From positions 124,001 through 188,000 of the forward strand of contig SGBC01000003.1 in NCBI GenBank assembly GCA_004195045.1: DNA of 64,000 nucleotides, written 5' to 3'. Source of the stretch: Candidatus Acididesulfobacter guangdongensis (lineage in GTDB: Bacteria; SZUA-79; Acidulodesulfobacterales; Acidulodesulfobacteraceae). The notes below the pieces were generated by a model that ran no database searches, was not told the DNA's origin, and saw only the letters and a list, made by a program, of their open reading frames with translations. The stretch's first letter is position 1. Each line of letters starts with the position of its first letter. Made by a program: the position numbers and the translations under genes. Below are positions 19,589 through 29,290 of the stretch, piece by piece.

Positions 19589-20791
19589 TTATTTTCTATT
19601 TATTTTATCAAATTTATCCAAAAAAAACTCTGCTAATTCTACATCCGATGCCGATGTTATTTTTATATTAAATTCATTTGAAAGAATAGGCTTTGCCGGA
19701 ATTCCGCAATTTTCAATAAATGATATATCGTCCGTAAATTTTTCTAAGTTTGTTTCTATACTTTTTCTGCAGGCCTTATTCACCGAGTTAACCGAGCCGG
19801 TAATTTCTGCAGCATGACCGTTAAACTGTTCCGTATCTTCTATGTTTTTTACGTTTTTGCAGCTTCTTGGCATTTCATCATTATTTAAATAGCCGTCTTT
19901 TTTAAAAATTTTATCCATAGCCTTTTTAATTATATTAAATTTAAAAACCTGAGGTGTTTTGGCGGCTATCAGATTATTTCTATCTAATGTATTAAAATAT
20001 TTTAGTTCAGGATAGTTACGTCCAGAATTTTCTTCAGTTAAATAATCTTTCTTATGTTTACGACACTCGACAGATTTAATCGTATCTGTTACCAGTCCAA
20101 ACAGGAATGACGCTCCGAATTCAGATGCGGCTTCATTCAGCATATATATTTCACTGTTTGTGACAAACGGTCTTGCGGAATCATGTATAAAAACTATTGA
20201 ATCCGAACTTGAATAGGAATCAGCATCTGAATCAGAATCGGAATAAGAAATATAATCAGGACAGGAACAGGAATTAGAATCTAAATGAAGGTTGGTAGTT
20301 GAATCAGAATCAGAATGAGAATTGGTATTTGAATTAAGGTCGAAATCCGGAACTGAATCGCCGGTATTGCAGCCGATAAAATTTTTTTCAATATAATTTA
20401 ATGCGTTATAAACCGATTTCTGCCTTAAATCCCCGCCTTCTATTATTGCAATTTTATCAAAAACATCTCGGCACTGCGGTTCTTGCCGATACTCTGAACC
20501 TTTCGGATAATTTTTATTGTCTGTTTGCAGTTGATTTAATTCAGGATTTACATTCAGAGATATATTGTCCGCTATAAATTTTTTCCAGTCAAAGCCAAAA
20601 GTACTGCTTGGCGGTACGGTTATAATTATTTTATCAAAATTCACCATTGAATTTTTATTGTTAAAAATCGCAATACTTCTCAAAAGCAGTTCTGCCCCGC
20701 CTATTTTAACCAATTGCTTTGGTATATCAAAGCCCGTCCTTTTGCCGATTCCGGATGAAAGAATAACCGCATAGTGTTTCGTATGCTGCAA
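19589..20791 (-). CDS. ispD: MEP cytidylyltransferase IspD with Ser/Asp-rich insertion
   Basis: IspD couples MEP to CTP. The nucleotide-binding N terminus is clear (ILSSGIGKRTGFDIPKQLVKIGG), as is HDSARPFV and, near the end, the KITSASDVELAEFF tail. The usual length is about 230 residues; this one has 400. Extra material lies at about residues 75-110, 135-200 (a Ser/Asp/Asn repeat encoded near 20190-20340) and 240-360. The core motifs are intact, so I expect an active enzyme with disordered loops. It heads an ispD-ispF unit; the 810-bp gap upstream should hold its promoter. Confidence 0.92.
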   Translation of the reverse strand: MQHTKHYAVILSSGIGKRTGFDIPKQLVKIGGAELLLRSIAIFNNKNSMVNFDKIIITVPPSSTFGFDWKKFIADNISLNVNPELNQLQTDNKNYPKGSEYRQEPQCRDVFDKIAIIEGGDLRQKSVYNALNYIEKNFIGCNTGDSVPDFDLNSNTNSHSDSDSTTNLHLDSNSCSCPDYISYSDSDSDADSYSSSDSIVFIHDSARPFVTNSEIYMLNEAASEFGASFLFGLVTDTIKSVECRKHKKDYLTEENSGRNYPELKYFNTLDRNNLIAAKTPQVFKFNIIKKAMDKIFKKDGYLNNDEMPRSCKNVKNIEDTEQFNGHAAEITGSVNSVNKACRKSIETNLEKFTDDISFIENCGIPAKPILSNEFNIKITSASDVELAEFFLDKFDKINRK

Positions 20792-21600
20792 AGTACAGTC
20801 CCCGCTGATTATTTAATTTATATTATATTATATTTAGGCGAAACCTAAAATAATAATGTATGTAAATTATAAATCATTTAATAAATTTTTTACAACAGAA
20901 TAAAATTTTTTACCGGTTTTTACGCTATTCAATTCTTCAACTATTCCATTCTTACGCTATTCATTATTTAAGATATTACATCCTTAAACTGCATTAAACT
21001 ATTCTATTTCTTTATTTAAGATATTGCACTCTTGAACTATTCTAATATCATAAAATGTAACAAAAATTTAACATAAATGTCATAAAATTTTAATAAATAT
21101 ATGCTAACATAATGCAATCAATTTTAACATATTTAACATATTTATTATTAATATATTAAATATGTTAAAAAGTTAATATAAATAATATATATAATATGCC
21201 GTATAAATATAAATTGATTTATATTACTCATTTAAGTTTAAAAAATAAGTTGACTTTAATTATTTTAAAATATATTATTATCATAAATATTGAATTTTAC
21301 TTTTTAGTTATTTTTATTAAAATTATTTTGCTCAGACATAATACCCGCTGTATTATAATAAATACGATATAATATAGTACGAGTAGGTTTATTCAGTTTA
21401 ATATATTTATATATTTTTTTAAATGCATATGTTTTCTTAAGTACGCTTAGCTTTTTTTAATTTAAATTTCCATCGGTATAATAAAATTCGCTAATATAAA
21501 AAAACAATATTGACGCCTGCGGTTAATATGTTTTAATTTAAATAAAGTTACATAATAGATAGCGCAATTTATATTTTTTAACTATTCTTTAGGAGGGTAT
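20792..21600. other. 809-bp AT-rich intergenic region
   Basis: This divergent gap holds promoters for ispD (minus) and the zinc-ribbon membrane gene (plus). I see a small hairpin TTTAGG-CGAAA-CCTAAA at 20833-20849 and a direct repeat of ATTTAAGATATTRCA near 20966 and 21014 (offset 48 bp). No coding region, tRNA or known RNA is recognisable. Confidence 0.5.
21249..21277 (+). promoter_or_regulatory. Possible sigma-70 promoter, TTGACT-N17-TATTAT
   Basis: A -35-like TTGACT and a -10-like TATTAT are separated by 17 bases, about 320 bp before the gene at 21601. In DNA this AT-rich a chance match is quite possible. Confidence 0.3.
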
Positions 21601-22794
21601 ATGGAAAGTACCGAGAATGAATCCGTATTCAAATTTGCAATTTTAATCAAGTCTTTTGAAGCCTTCAAGCAAATAAAAGCAATTATTCTTTTGCTTATTA
21701 CGATTATTATTTCAGCCGCTATTTTTGTGGGCACAATCAGAGAGGCAACCGTAATAGCATACAGGTCGGGAGCATTATCGTTTTTTGTTTTAGGTATCGG
21801 AATTATAATAGCTTCCATAATTTTTTTGATAGGATATACTGCGGCAGGCAAAATTTTAATGGAATTTGCTAAAACTAAATCTTCCATAAAGATTTTTGAC
21901 GCAATTATATTTTCAATTTTTTCATTTTTTAAAATTATTCTTTCCGAAATAATATTGTTTATTATTCCTTTTATTGCGGCTGTAATTATTTTTATATATT
22001 TTTTAATTGCCAGAATACCTGCAATAGGTTCTCTTTTGGCGTTCATCGGCATTCCCGCATTTACAATAATTTACGCAATTATTCTCTTGGGTATAGTGCT
22101 GATATCTTTTATGATTGCCCCTATGGTATTTGAAGGCAACACTGTAAAAGAGATATTTGTTAAAACATACGCATTATTTAAAAAACACAACACGTTAATT
22201 TTTGGATATTTTATATTTATAAGCATCGTGTCTTTTATGGTAGGTATCATATTTTTTGCATTTTTTACAGGGTCTTTAAGTGTAGTATCCTCAATCTTAA
22301 TGCTGAATCATCCGACATATTTATTTAATAGCAATAGCGGAATGGGATTTGGCGGATACGGCGGATACGGAAATCCGATGAGTTCCCTTATGGGGCTTGG
22401 TTCTTTTTCATCGATTATGATGTTAGGAGAGTTTATAGGATTTGGGATTGCCATTATATATATGCTTTTGGTTGTTATGCAAATGGTATATATGATGCTC
22501 GGTCAATGTTATATTTATATCGATGTTATGCAGGATATGGATTTTAATGATGCCGAAGTTCAATTTAATTCTGCAGCGTCAAGAGTAAAGTCCAATATTG
22601 ACAAATATAAAGAAAAAGCTGCAAATATGAGCATAAAGAGCAATACAAATACCGGTGAAAATTCGGTTGACCAGAAACCGGCTCAAACAGGACATTCTAA
22701 AACTGAAGGCGAATTTATATTTTGCACAAGCTGTGGCACCAAGAATCCTGCCGACGCTAAATTTTGCGAAAACTGCGGTAATAAATTAGGCTAA
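21601..22794 (+). CDS. Multi-pass membrane protein with C-terminal zinc ribbon
   Basis: The 397-residue protein has six to eight hydrophobic segments between about residues 25 and 305, with a Gly/Tyr/Met-rich stretch (GFGGYGGYGNPMSS) between two of them. It ends in a zinc ribbon, CTSCGTKNPADAKFCENCGNKLG (two CXXC pairs). The membrane part recalls glycerophosphodiesterase-associated membrane domains, but I cannot assign a function. The same zinc-ribbon type recurs in the next gene, in the FHA protein and in the kinase of this locus. AGGAGG precedes the ATG. Confidence 0.65.
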   Translation: MESTENESVFKFAILIKSFEAFKQIKAIILLLITIIISAAIFVGTIREATVIAYRSGALSFFVLGIGIIIASIIFLIGYTAAGKILMEFAKTKSSIKIFDAIIFSIFSFFKIILSEIILFIIPFIAAVIIFIYFLIARIPAIGSLLAFIGIPAFTIIYAIILLGIVLISFMIAPMVFEGNTVKEIFVKTYALFKKHNTLIFGYFIFISIVSFMVGIIFFAFFTGSLSVVSSILMLNHPTYLFNSNSGMGFGGYGGYGNPMSSLMGLGSFSSIMMLGEFIGFGIAIIYMLLVVMQMVYMMLGQCYIYIDVMQDMDFNDAEVQFNSAASRVKSNIDKYKEKAANMSIKSNTNTGENSVDQKPAQTGHSKTEGEFIFCTSCGTKNPADAKFCENCGNKLG

Positions 22795-22917
22795 ACAAAA
22801 CTAAGTTCAGTTTTGCGACCATTATTTTCATCAACATATGGATTTTATAACGTATTTATATATGTTTAATATATGTTTAATATGTGTTTAATATAATTTA
22901 TAACAATAAATGCCGAT

Positions 22918-22971
22918 AAATTAAATACTAAATTTAAATTAAATACTAAATTAAATACTAAATTAAATACT
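22918..22971. repeat. Tandem 13-bp AAATTAAATACTA repeat
   Basis: About four imperfect units of AAATTAAATACTA lie in the 310-bp gap between the two zinc-ribbon genes (22795-23104). The rest of this gap is AT-rich with no other recognisable signal besides the ribosome binding site of the next gene. Confidence 0.6.
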
Positions 22972-23104
22972 GATTAATAAATCTGATGAATACCGAAAAA
23001 TGAGAGTGTAAAAAATAAATGAGAGTACAAAAATATGTTGATAGGTAAGTAAATCATAAGTAAGTCAGTAAATTAGTTAGCCATTATAGAAAAAGGAGCG
23101 AACT

Positions 23105-24238
23105 ATGTTTTTTTGTAAGAATTGCGGCGCAAAAATAGATAACGATAATGCCAAGTTCTGTCCTAAATGCGGGCAGAAATTTGAACCTAAACAGAATGAT
23201 CAGCCGGTTAAAAGTACCGATAATAATGCGAACGCTGCCGAAAAATTTAATAAAGCGGCGCATATTTCACAGCCTCCTATTGCAGACGAAATTAAAAAAT
23301 CTGATAAGAATAATAATAATATCAATAATAACAATATTAATAACAAGATAAATTCTTCGTCTAACCCTGCACCTGTCGGAAACATTCCGCATCCAGTTAA
23401 AATTAAGAAGCAGCAAATTAAAAATAACAATAGCAATAAACATGGGAAAGGATTGCTTGCCGTTCTTATCGTTCTTATGGTTATAGTGTTAGGCTCGGCA
23501 GGAACTCTTATATATTTTTATAAAACAGGCAGACTTAACAAATATAAAAAAGAGATATACAGGGTTCTGCATATTAAACAAAATAAATCAAGTCATAAAA
23601 AGCATCAATCTTCGCTAAATTCATCAAAGACAAAGTCGAAAAAAGCTTTAAAGAAATCTAAGGTATCTAAGAAAAAAAATGAAACATCAAAATCGCAATC
23701 CTCAGCCTCAGTTTCACCTGCGTCAAGCGCTGTCCCTCAAACTGCAGCGCAGAATTCTGCTCCTACTTATGTCTATAGTAATAATGTAAGCACAAAGCAT
23801 TCATATGCTAACAGCGGCAACGGATTAACGCTTTTTAAAGGTTCTTTAGCTTCGGCAAGGGCTTATATAACCGGCATATCGCCCCTTAATAATTCAGGAG
23901 TGGGAGATGCGCCGGCTGTAATAATTTCAAATGTTTTAGCAAACGGAGCAAATGCAGCTCAGGGTAAGACTATCGTTCTGCATTCAAAATTTTACGCCGA
24001 AACTCCGGCTGATTTTTCTTCGCAAAGCGTGAAATTAACATATGAAATATACGGTAACGATTTTACAGCCTATAATAATTCACATGTTAATGTTACCAAA
24101 CCGGGGATTTATTCGGTAGCATTGTCAATAAGCGTGCCTGCTGATTTTCCGACAGGGATTTACAACTATACCTTGACCGTAACTTCAACGGCTACTATAG
24201 AAGAGTCGGCGGCTGCTAATTTAAAAATTCAACAATGA
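23105..24238 (+). CDS. Zinc-ribbon single-pass membrane protein
   Basis: The 377-residue protein starts with a zinc ribbon (CKNCGAKIDNDNAKFCPKCG, residues 4-23), followed by an Asn/Lys-rich linker, one membrane segment (about 118-140), a Lys/Ser-rich spacer and a C-terminal beta-rich domain (about 245-377) with Ig-like traits. The ribbon should be cytoplasmic and the beta domain outside. The layout resembles the kinase at 32213 (ribbon, linker, one membrane pass, outer domain), so it may be a non-enzymatic partner in the same system. That is inference from architecture and proximity. AAGGAG precedes the ATG. Confidence 0.65.
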   Translation: MFFCKNCGAKIDNDNAKFCPKCGQKFEPKQNDQPVKSTDNNANAAEKFNKAAHISQPPIADEIKKSDKNNNNINNNNINNKINSSSNPAPVGNIPHPVKIKKQQIKNNNSNKHGKGLLAVLIVLMVIVLGSAGTLIYFYKTGRLNKYKKEIYRVLHIKQNKSSHKKHQSSLNSSKTKSKKALKKSKVSKKKNETSKSQSSASVSPASSAVPQTAAQNSAPTYVYSNNVSTKHSYANSGNGLTLFKGSLASARAYITGISPLNNSGVGDAPAVIISNVLANGANAAQGKTIVLHSKFYAETPADFSSQSVKLTYEIYGNDFTAYNNSHVNVTKPGIYSVALSISVPADFPTGIYNYTLTVTSTATIEESAAANLKIQQ

Positions 24239-24306
24239 TTAATTAATTAGTTTGCGCAAAATTTTGTTTTTAGTAACTAAAAATAACCTATTTAGGAGGA
24301 TAAATT

Positions 24307-25047
24307 ATGAAAAAATCAGTTTTGGTATTATTTTTGCTTGTTTTTTCTATTGCTATTTCAAGTTTTATGCTATCCGGCTGCACTAACGGGGTCGGCGGTA
24401 TAAACGGAACATATTATTCTACTCTAAGCAAAAAAAGCTATGTGGAATTATTTAAAAAAAGACGCTGCTATATACATACAAATTATGTTGATTCTATGGG
24501 AAAATGGTACATGCATAAAAATAGGATTACTATGCAGGCGGATTCCGCGGTTTTGCATTTTAAGTATTTAAACGGTGCATTGTATCTAAAAGTAAAAGGC
24601 AAAATAAATCATTTTGAAGTCATTGATAAGATACCTTTTAAAGTAGACTTGATATTTGTAAAAAAGTTTCAATTAAAGTCTTTGGCTAATCAAAATCATG
24701 GCTTAGTTCAGGGAAAATTTAAAGGCATTATGTCTATATATCAGAAAAAAATGGAACGGGGTATGTTTGGAGGAAGTTATCTGCAGTGGGTTTCATCCAA
24801 TAAACCTGTCATTTTAACGATAAGCGGCAAAAATAAAATTCTATTATCTTCTAAAAATAAGCATCTTTTCAGACCGGAGAAGTATCGGTTTAAAATTTAC
24901 GGAGATATTATGACTATCAGCGGGAGCCGGACTATATTTAATTATAGCGGCAACACTATAGATGGGCAGTATTTTATACTTAAACATAAAAATGATGTAG
25001 CGCTTGTCAATTTAGCTAATAAAGCTGCTTATTTTATTAAAAAATAA
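24307..25047 (+). CDS. Predicted lipoprotein, unknown function
   Basis: The 246-residue product has a lipoprotein signal peptide ending in the lipobox LSGC (Cys near residue 25). The mature part is basic and beta-rich, without a family that I recognise. It follows the zinc-ribbon membrane protein by 68 bp with a good TTTAGGAGG site, so it probably belongs to the same transcription unit and sits in the outer or inner membrane facing the periplasm. Confidence 0.6.
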   Translation: MKKSVLVLFLLVFSIAISSFMLSGCTNGVGGINGTYYSTLSKKSYVELFKKRRCYIHTNYVDSMGKWYMHKNRITMQADSAVLHFKYLNGALYLKVKGKINHFEVIDKIPFKVDLIFVKKFQLKSLANQNHGLVQGKFKGIMSIYQKKMERGMFGGSYLQWVSSNKPVILTISGKNKILLSSKNKHLFRPEKYRFKIYGDIMTISGSRTIFNYSGNTIDGQYFILKHKNDVALVNLANKAAYFIKK

Positions 25048-25167
25048 ATAATATATATAGTTGAAATTTTAAATTTATTCTTATTAGCAGGATACTTGAA
25101 ACTGCAATAAATATAGCGCAGACAAATGAATTGTCTGATAGATGGTTATTATTTGTATATTTTTAAC

Positions 25168-25216
25168 TAACATCGCCGAGAAGCCCCGTTCGTCAGGACG
25201 GGGATGTAAGGCGATA
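25168..25216. repeat. Solo IS605-left-end-like hairpin
   Basis: The sequence matches the left end of the IS200/IS605 element at 35515: TAACATCGCCGAGAAG, hairpin, GATGTAAGGCGATACAAAA. The outer stem is ATCGCC/GGCGAT here and ATTGCC/GGCAAT there, a compensated base change. The inner stem CCCCGT/ACGGGG is perfect. No transposase gene adjoins it. The preceding bases, TTTAAC, are the same in both places. Confidence 0.7.
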
Positions 25217-25335
25217 CAAAATTGTTAATTTTTAACCGCTGTATTGGTTTATATGAAAAGACTTTAATAAATCAGGCAAGTTAAAAATTTTAATATGTAA
25301 CTTTAATTAATTTATTTTTAGGGAGATTTATTATT

Positions 25336-25686
25336 ATGTCCGACGATTTAGATTTAATGACTGCTCAGAATTTATCCGACGGTAGCATGGATAATCAAAA
25401 GATGATGATTTATATGACACAAAAAAAGAGCGAGGTGCTTGCCGCTGTCTTATCATTTTTTATTCCTGGGCTTGGACAATTGGTTACAGGGTATATCGGT
25501 AAAGGTATAATATTTTTCTTTAGCACGTATATTACGCTTTTTTTGGCTATTGTCTTAATGTTTGTACTGGTAGGATTTCTATTATATCCAATATTCTTGG
25601 TATTATGGATATGGAGTATTGTAGATGCCTATTCAAATGTTAAAAAATTTAATATTGCTTTGATGCAGCAATTACAAAATAATTAA
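25336..25686 (+). CDS. Small TM2-like membrane protein
   Basis: This 116-residue protein has a short polar N terminus, then two membrane segments: one after SEVLAAVLSFFIPGLGQLVTGYIGKGIIFF and one ending WIWSIVDAYSNVKKFN. The pattern PGLGQ ... G ... W-IVDAY is that of TM2-domain or related small membrane proteins of unknown function. It lies just before the pilus-type ATPase gene and after the lipoprotein. AGGGAG precedes the ATG. Confidence 0.65.
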   Translation: MSDDLDLMTAQNLSDGSMDNQKMMIYMTQKKSEVLAAVLSFFIPGLGQLVTGYIGKGIIFFFSTYITLFLAIVLMFVLVGFLLYPIFLVLWIWSIVDAYSNVKKFNIALMQQLQNN

Positions 25687-25800
25687 ATAATGTTACAACT
25701 ACAACAATTACAACAATGATAATGAAATTATGAAAATTTAAAACGTTTTGAATTGTTTTTGTTTTTTTATGTATTATTTATAAAAAAAATTAATAATTTT

Positions 25801-27585
25801 ATGATTTCTCAGATAGAAAACAGGAGCTGTAATTATAGCAATATTTCTAAAAAGAGGACCGAGAGTTCTAATATTGGAGAAATGCTCGTTTCTAATTCTC
25901 TCATAACAAGGGAAGAATTAGATGATGCTGTAAGCAGACAAAAACTGCCTGTAAAACCGTTTATAAAAATACTTATAGATGAGGGAAAAATAGGTGAAAG
26001 TGAACTTGTAGATTTTTTATCAAAGGCTTTTTGCATAGATTCTGTTAATATAAACGATTTAGAAATTCCTAAAAATATAATAAGCAGCATTTCACCCGAA
26101 ATGGCTGTAAGGTTCCGTGTTATACCATGTAAGAAAGAAAACGGTTTTTTATATGTGGCTACCGCCGACCCTACAATAAACGAAATAATAGATGAAATTT
26201 CTTTTTATGCCGGAATTCCGGCGCAGTATTTAGTGACATCTTATTCACAGATACTAAGCATTATTTCCAGATACTATAATGCTTCATTTATACTCAAAAA
26301 TGGATTTGGCGCTGATGGCGGCAATGGCGAAAATGCATGGCAAACAACTAAAGAATCGGATGAAATAAGCGACATATCTGTAAATAAAAGCAGTGCAGGC
26401 GCAGTAGAAAAATATATAAATAAAGTAATAAGCGATGCTGTTGAAGTTGGCGCTAGCGACATACATTTTGAATTTTATAGAAAATTTTCGAGAATAAGAT
26501 TTCGAACAGACGGCAAATTAACCGAATATTCAAAAATTACCCCCGCCACAGCAAAATTAAACATAATATCGCGCATAAAAAATATGGCAAATCTTGATAT
26601 AACAGAACAGAGATTTCCGCAAGACGGCAGAATTGCGGTTTCTTTAGGGGGACATGAAGTAGATATAAGAGTATCGTGTCTTCCGACTATGTTTGGTGAA
26701 AAAATAGTAATGAGAATATTAAACAAATCTTCACTTATATTTGACATAAATAAAATAGGTTTTTCTCAGGAGCATTTAAAAATTTTGAAGACCGCAATAC
26801 ATAAACCTTATGGTATGATTTTAGTAACCGGTCCGACAGGCGCAGGGAAAACTACGACTCTTTATTGTATTTTAAACGAACTGAATAACTTTGATTCTTT
26901 AAATATTTCTACTGCCGAAGATCCTATAGAATACGATTTTCCCGGTATCAATCAAGTTCAGATAAATGAAAAACTTAGAAACGAAAAAACAAATACCTAT
27001 TTTAATTTTGCCGAAGTTATGAGGTCTTTCTTAAGACAAGACCCCGATGTAATTATGGTAGGAGAAATAAGGGATACCGAAACAGCTTTAATAGCAGTTC
27101 AATCTGCGCTCACCGGACATCTCGTGCTTTCCACAATTCATACAAATAATGCTTCTTCCACGATAACGAGACTTATAAATATGAAAATTGAAAATTTTTT
27201 AGCCGCTTCAAGTCTTAATTTGATAATAGCGCAAAGACTCATAAGAAAACTTTGCATGGAATGTAAGGAAGAATTATCTAATGAAGCAATAAAAAAACTT
27301 GGAATAATCGCTGATTGTAATAATTATTTTAAACTATATAAGGCTAAGGGATGTCCTGTATGCAACAATTCAGGCTATAAAGGGAGAGTTCCAATTTATG
27401 AAATGCTCAATATAACCCATGAAATTAGTGAAATGATAAATAATAACGCAACCGAATCGGAAATAGAAATGATAGCTGTTAAAAACGGCATGAAGACCTT
27501 GTCGGATTCTGCAAAAGAAAAATTTTTCAGCGGTATTACATCTTTGGAAGAAATATTTCCTTATTTAAATAAGAAAATAGATTAG
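25801..27585 (+). CDS. PilB/GspE-type assembly ATPase
   Basis: These ATPases power pilin or pseudopilin assembly at the inner membrane. I prefer ATG 25801 (594 residues): upstream codons give an unlikely hydrophobic extension starting from TTG. The protein has an MshEN/GspE N-terminal domain (about 25-165), a central domain, Walker A GPTGAGKT at 344-351, Asp-box and Walker B region (RQDPDVIMVGEIRDTETA), a His box (STIHTNNA) and a C-terminal zinc site (CMEC ... CPVC). It sits among signalling genes; the pilus genes at 38-41 kb and 56-61 kb are likely partners. A PilB or a GspE role cannot be separated. Confidence 0.9.
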   Translation: MISQIENRSCNYSNISKKRTESSNIGEMLVSNSLITREELDDAVSRQKLPVKPFIKILIDEGKIGESELVDFLSKAFCIDSVNINDLEIPKNIISSISPEMAVRFRVIPCKKENGFLYVATADPTINEIIDEISFYAGIPAQYLVTSYSQILSIISRYYNASFILKNGFGADGGNGENAWQTTKESDEISDISVNKSSAGAVEKYINKVISDAVEVGASDIHFEFYRKFSRIRFRTDGKLTEYSKITPATAKLNIISRIKNMANLDITEQRFPQDGRIAVSLGGHEVDIRVSCLPTMFGEKIVMRILNKSSLIFDINKIGFSQEHLKILKTAIHKPYGMILVTGPTGAGKTTTLYCILNELNNFDSLNISTAEDPIEYDFPGINQVQINEKLRNEKTNTYFNFAEVMRSFLRQDPDVIMVGEIRDTETALIAVQSALTGHLVLSTIHTNNASSTITRLINMKIENFLAASSLNLIIAQRLIRKLCMECKEELSNEAIKKLGIIADCNNYFKLYKAKGCPVCNNSGYKGRVPIYEMLNITHEISEMINNNATESEIEMIAVKNGMKTLSDSAKEKFFSGITSLEEIFPYLNKKID

Positions 27586-27778
27586 ATATTGAAAATAGAT
27601 TTAAGATTGACTAAATTATCAAATCATATAATAATATTTATTTATTGCGATAACGAAAACAACAAAAAAATAAAAATAAAAACAAGATTAACTATTTTAG
27701 CCTTATTTTATATTAAGCCTTTATACTGATAAGCCTTTATATCGGATTTATCTATTTTATTTTACTCTGGAGAACGCT

Positions 27779-29242
27779 ATGTCTAAAATGCTTGACGTAA
27801 AAATTGTTCCTCATAGAAATTATTTAATGGCAGATACGCCTGACCAGAAACTGTTTATTGAATTAAAACTCAGTTCAAATAAATTAAATATAGATGCTGC
27901 CTCATTTCCAGGCGGTGACGCCGCCAATCATGCACTTAGCGCTTCTTCTTTATCTATTGTATTTGTTGTAGATACGTCCGGGTCAATGCGCGAAATTGTC
28001 TCAGGCTCAACGCAGTTTACCGGACAAACCCAAACTATTGACGGCAATACTTATAATCTGGTTACGGGAGGAGAATCTAAGATAGGAATTATTATAGATG
28101 GATTAAAAAAATTTGTCGGTTCGTCGAAATTGAAAAAAACCGATAGAATCAGCATTGTCAAGTTTGACGATGATGCAAAAGTTCTTCTGCCCTTCACAGA
28201 CGTTGACGATAAAAATAAAAATATGATAACGGAAGCTATTGAAAATTTATTGAAATATAGCGGCGGCACCAGTATGGGAGCAGGATTGAAGACTGCCTTA
28301 GGGTTAATGTCTAAAGAAACGTCAAGCAGAAGAATTATTATGCTTACCGACGGTCAAACTTCCGATGAAGATTTAGTCAGAGAAACTGCGTCTGAATTAG
28401 CAAGAGAAAATACGCCTGTAATAGCTATAGGCATAGGCGAAGACTGGAATGAAGATTTGATTACCGATATAACGGACAAAACGCAGGGAAAACCTTTTTA
28501 TGCCACGACTGAAACTACTGTAATACCGGTACCGGTAGCAGACGCTAACGGCAATATTGCCATTAAGCCTTCCGACATACCTGAAGTTATGATAAAAGAA
28601 TTAGACCGCGCGGTAAGCGAATCGCTCACTGGAGTTTCTTTGACTATAAACGCTGTGCAAGATGTTAAAATAGACAGAATAACAAGGGTCTATCCTGAGG
28701 TATCTGAAGCAGATATAAATATAAAACCGCATTCTCTGGGTAATATCAGCAAAACAGACAGTACGGTATTTATAATAGAAGCCACGATACCGGAGCGGCA
28801 GCCGTTAAAATCCCGTCTTATGCAGTTGGGTTTAACTTATAATGTGCCAGGAATAAATTTTAGAGATGAAAATCCGCCTGAAGATATTATAGTCGAATTC
28901 ACTATGGATGAATCCAAAGCCTCGGTTATAGACCAGGAAGTAATGCAGTGGGTGCAGCAAAGAAATGTCGGCGGATTGGTTGAAAAAGCAATAAAAGAAG
29001 CCGCAAGCAATCCTTCTAATGCAGCAAAAACTCTTGATATGGCAAGGCGTATGACAGTAAAATTAGGGAACGGCGCAATGACAAGGATGATAGAACAGGC
29101 TCAGAATGAAATAAAAGAAAATAAAACCATAAGTCTCGGAACATCAAAAACTTTAAGAATAGGTTCAAGAACAAAGACCGTAAAATTAGATGCCGGACAA
29201 GGACTTTCCGATGAACAGATCAGAAAACTCGCCGGAATTTGA
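27779..29242 (+). CDS. VWA (MIDAS) domain protein
   Basis: The 487-residue cytoplasmic protein carries a von Willebrand factor A domain (about 55-250) with an intact metal-dependent adhesion site: DTSGS at 65-69, GGTSMGAG near 160 and LTDGQTSDED near 185. A C-terminal region of beta strands and a helical tail follows. No signal peptide or membrane segment is seen. VWA proteins next to FHA, PP2C and kinase genes are common in bacterial phospho-signalling loci, where they serve as scaffolds. GGAGAA precedes the ATG. Confidence 0.88.
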   Translation: MSKMLDVKIVPHRNYLMADTPDQKLFIELKLSSNKLNIDAASFPGGDAANHALSASSLSIVFVVDTSGSMREIVSGSTQFTGQTQTIDGNTYNLVTGGESKIGIIIDGLKKFVGSSKLKKTDRISIVKFDDDAKVLLPFTDVDDKNKNMITEAIENLLKYSGGTSMGAGLKTALGLMSKETSSRRIIMLTDGQTSDEDLVRETASELARENTPVIAIGIGEDWNEDLITDITDKTQGKPFYATTETTVIPVPVADANGNIAIKPSDIPEVMIKELDRAVSESLTGVSLTINAVQDVKIDRITRVYPEVSEADINIKPHSLGNISKTDSTVFIIEATIPERQPLKSRLMQLGLTYNVPGINFRDENPPEDIIVEFTMDESKASVIDQEVMQWVQQRNVGGLVEKAIKEAASNPSNAAKTLDMARRMTVKLGNGAMTRMIEQAQNEIKENKTISLGTSKTLRIGSRTKTVKLDAGQGLSDEQIRKLAGI

Positions 29243-29290
29243 TATATTTAGTTAAATCAATTCATCAAATATTTAAAGGAGCGGAGATAA

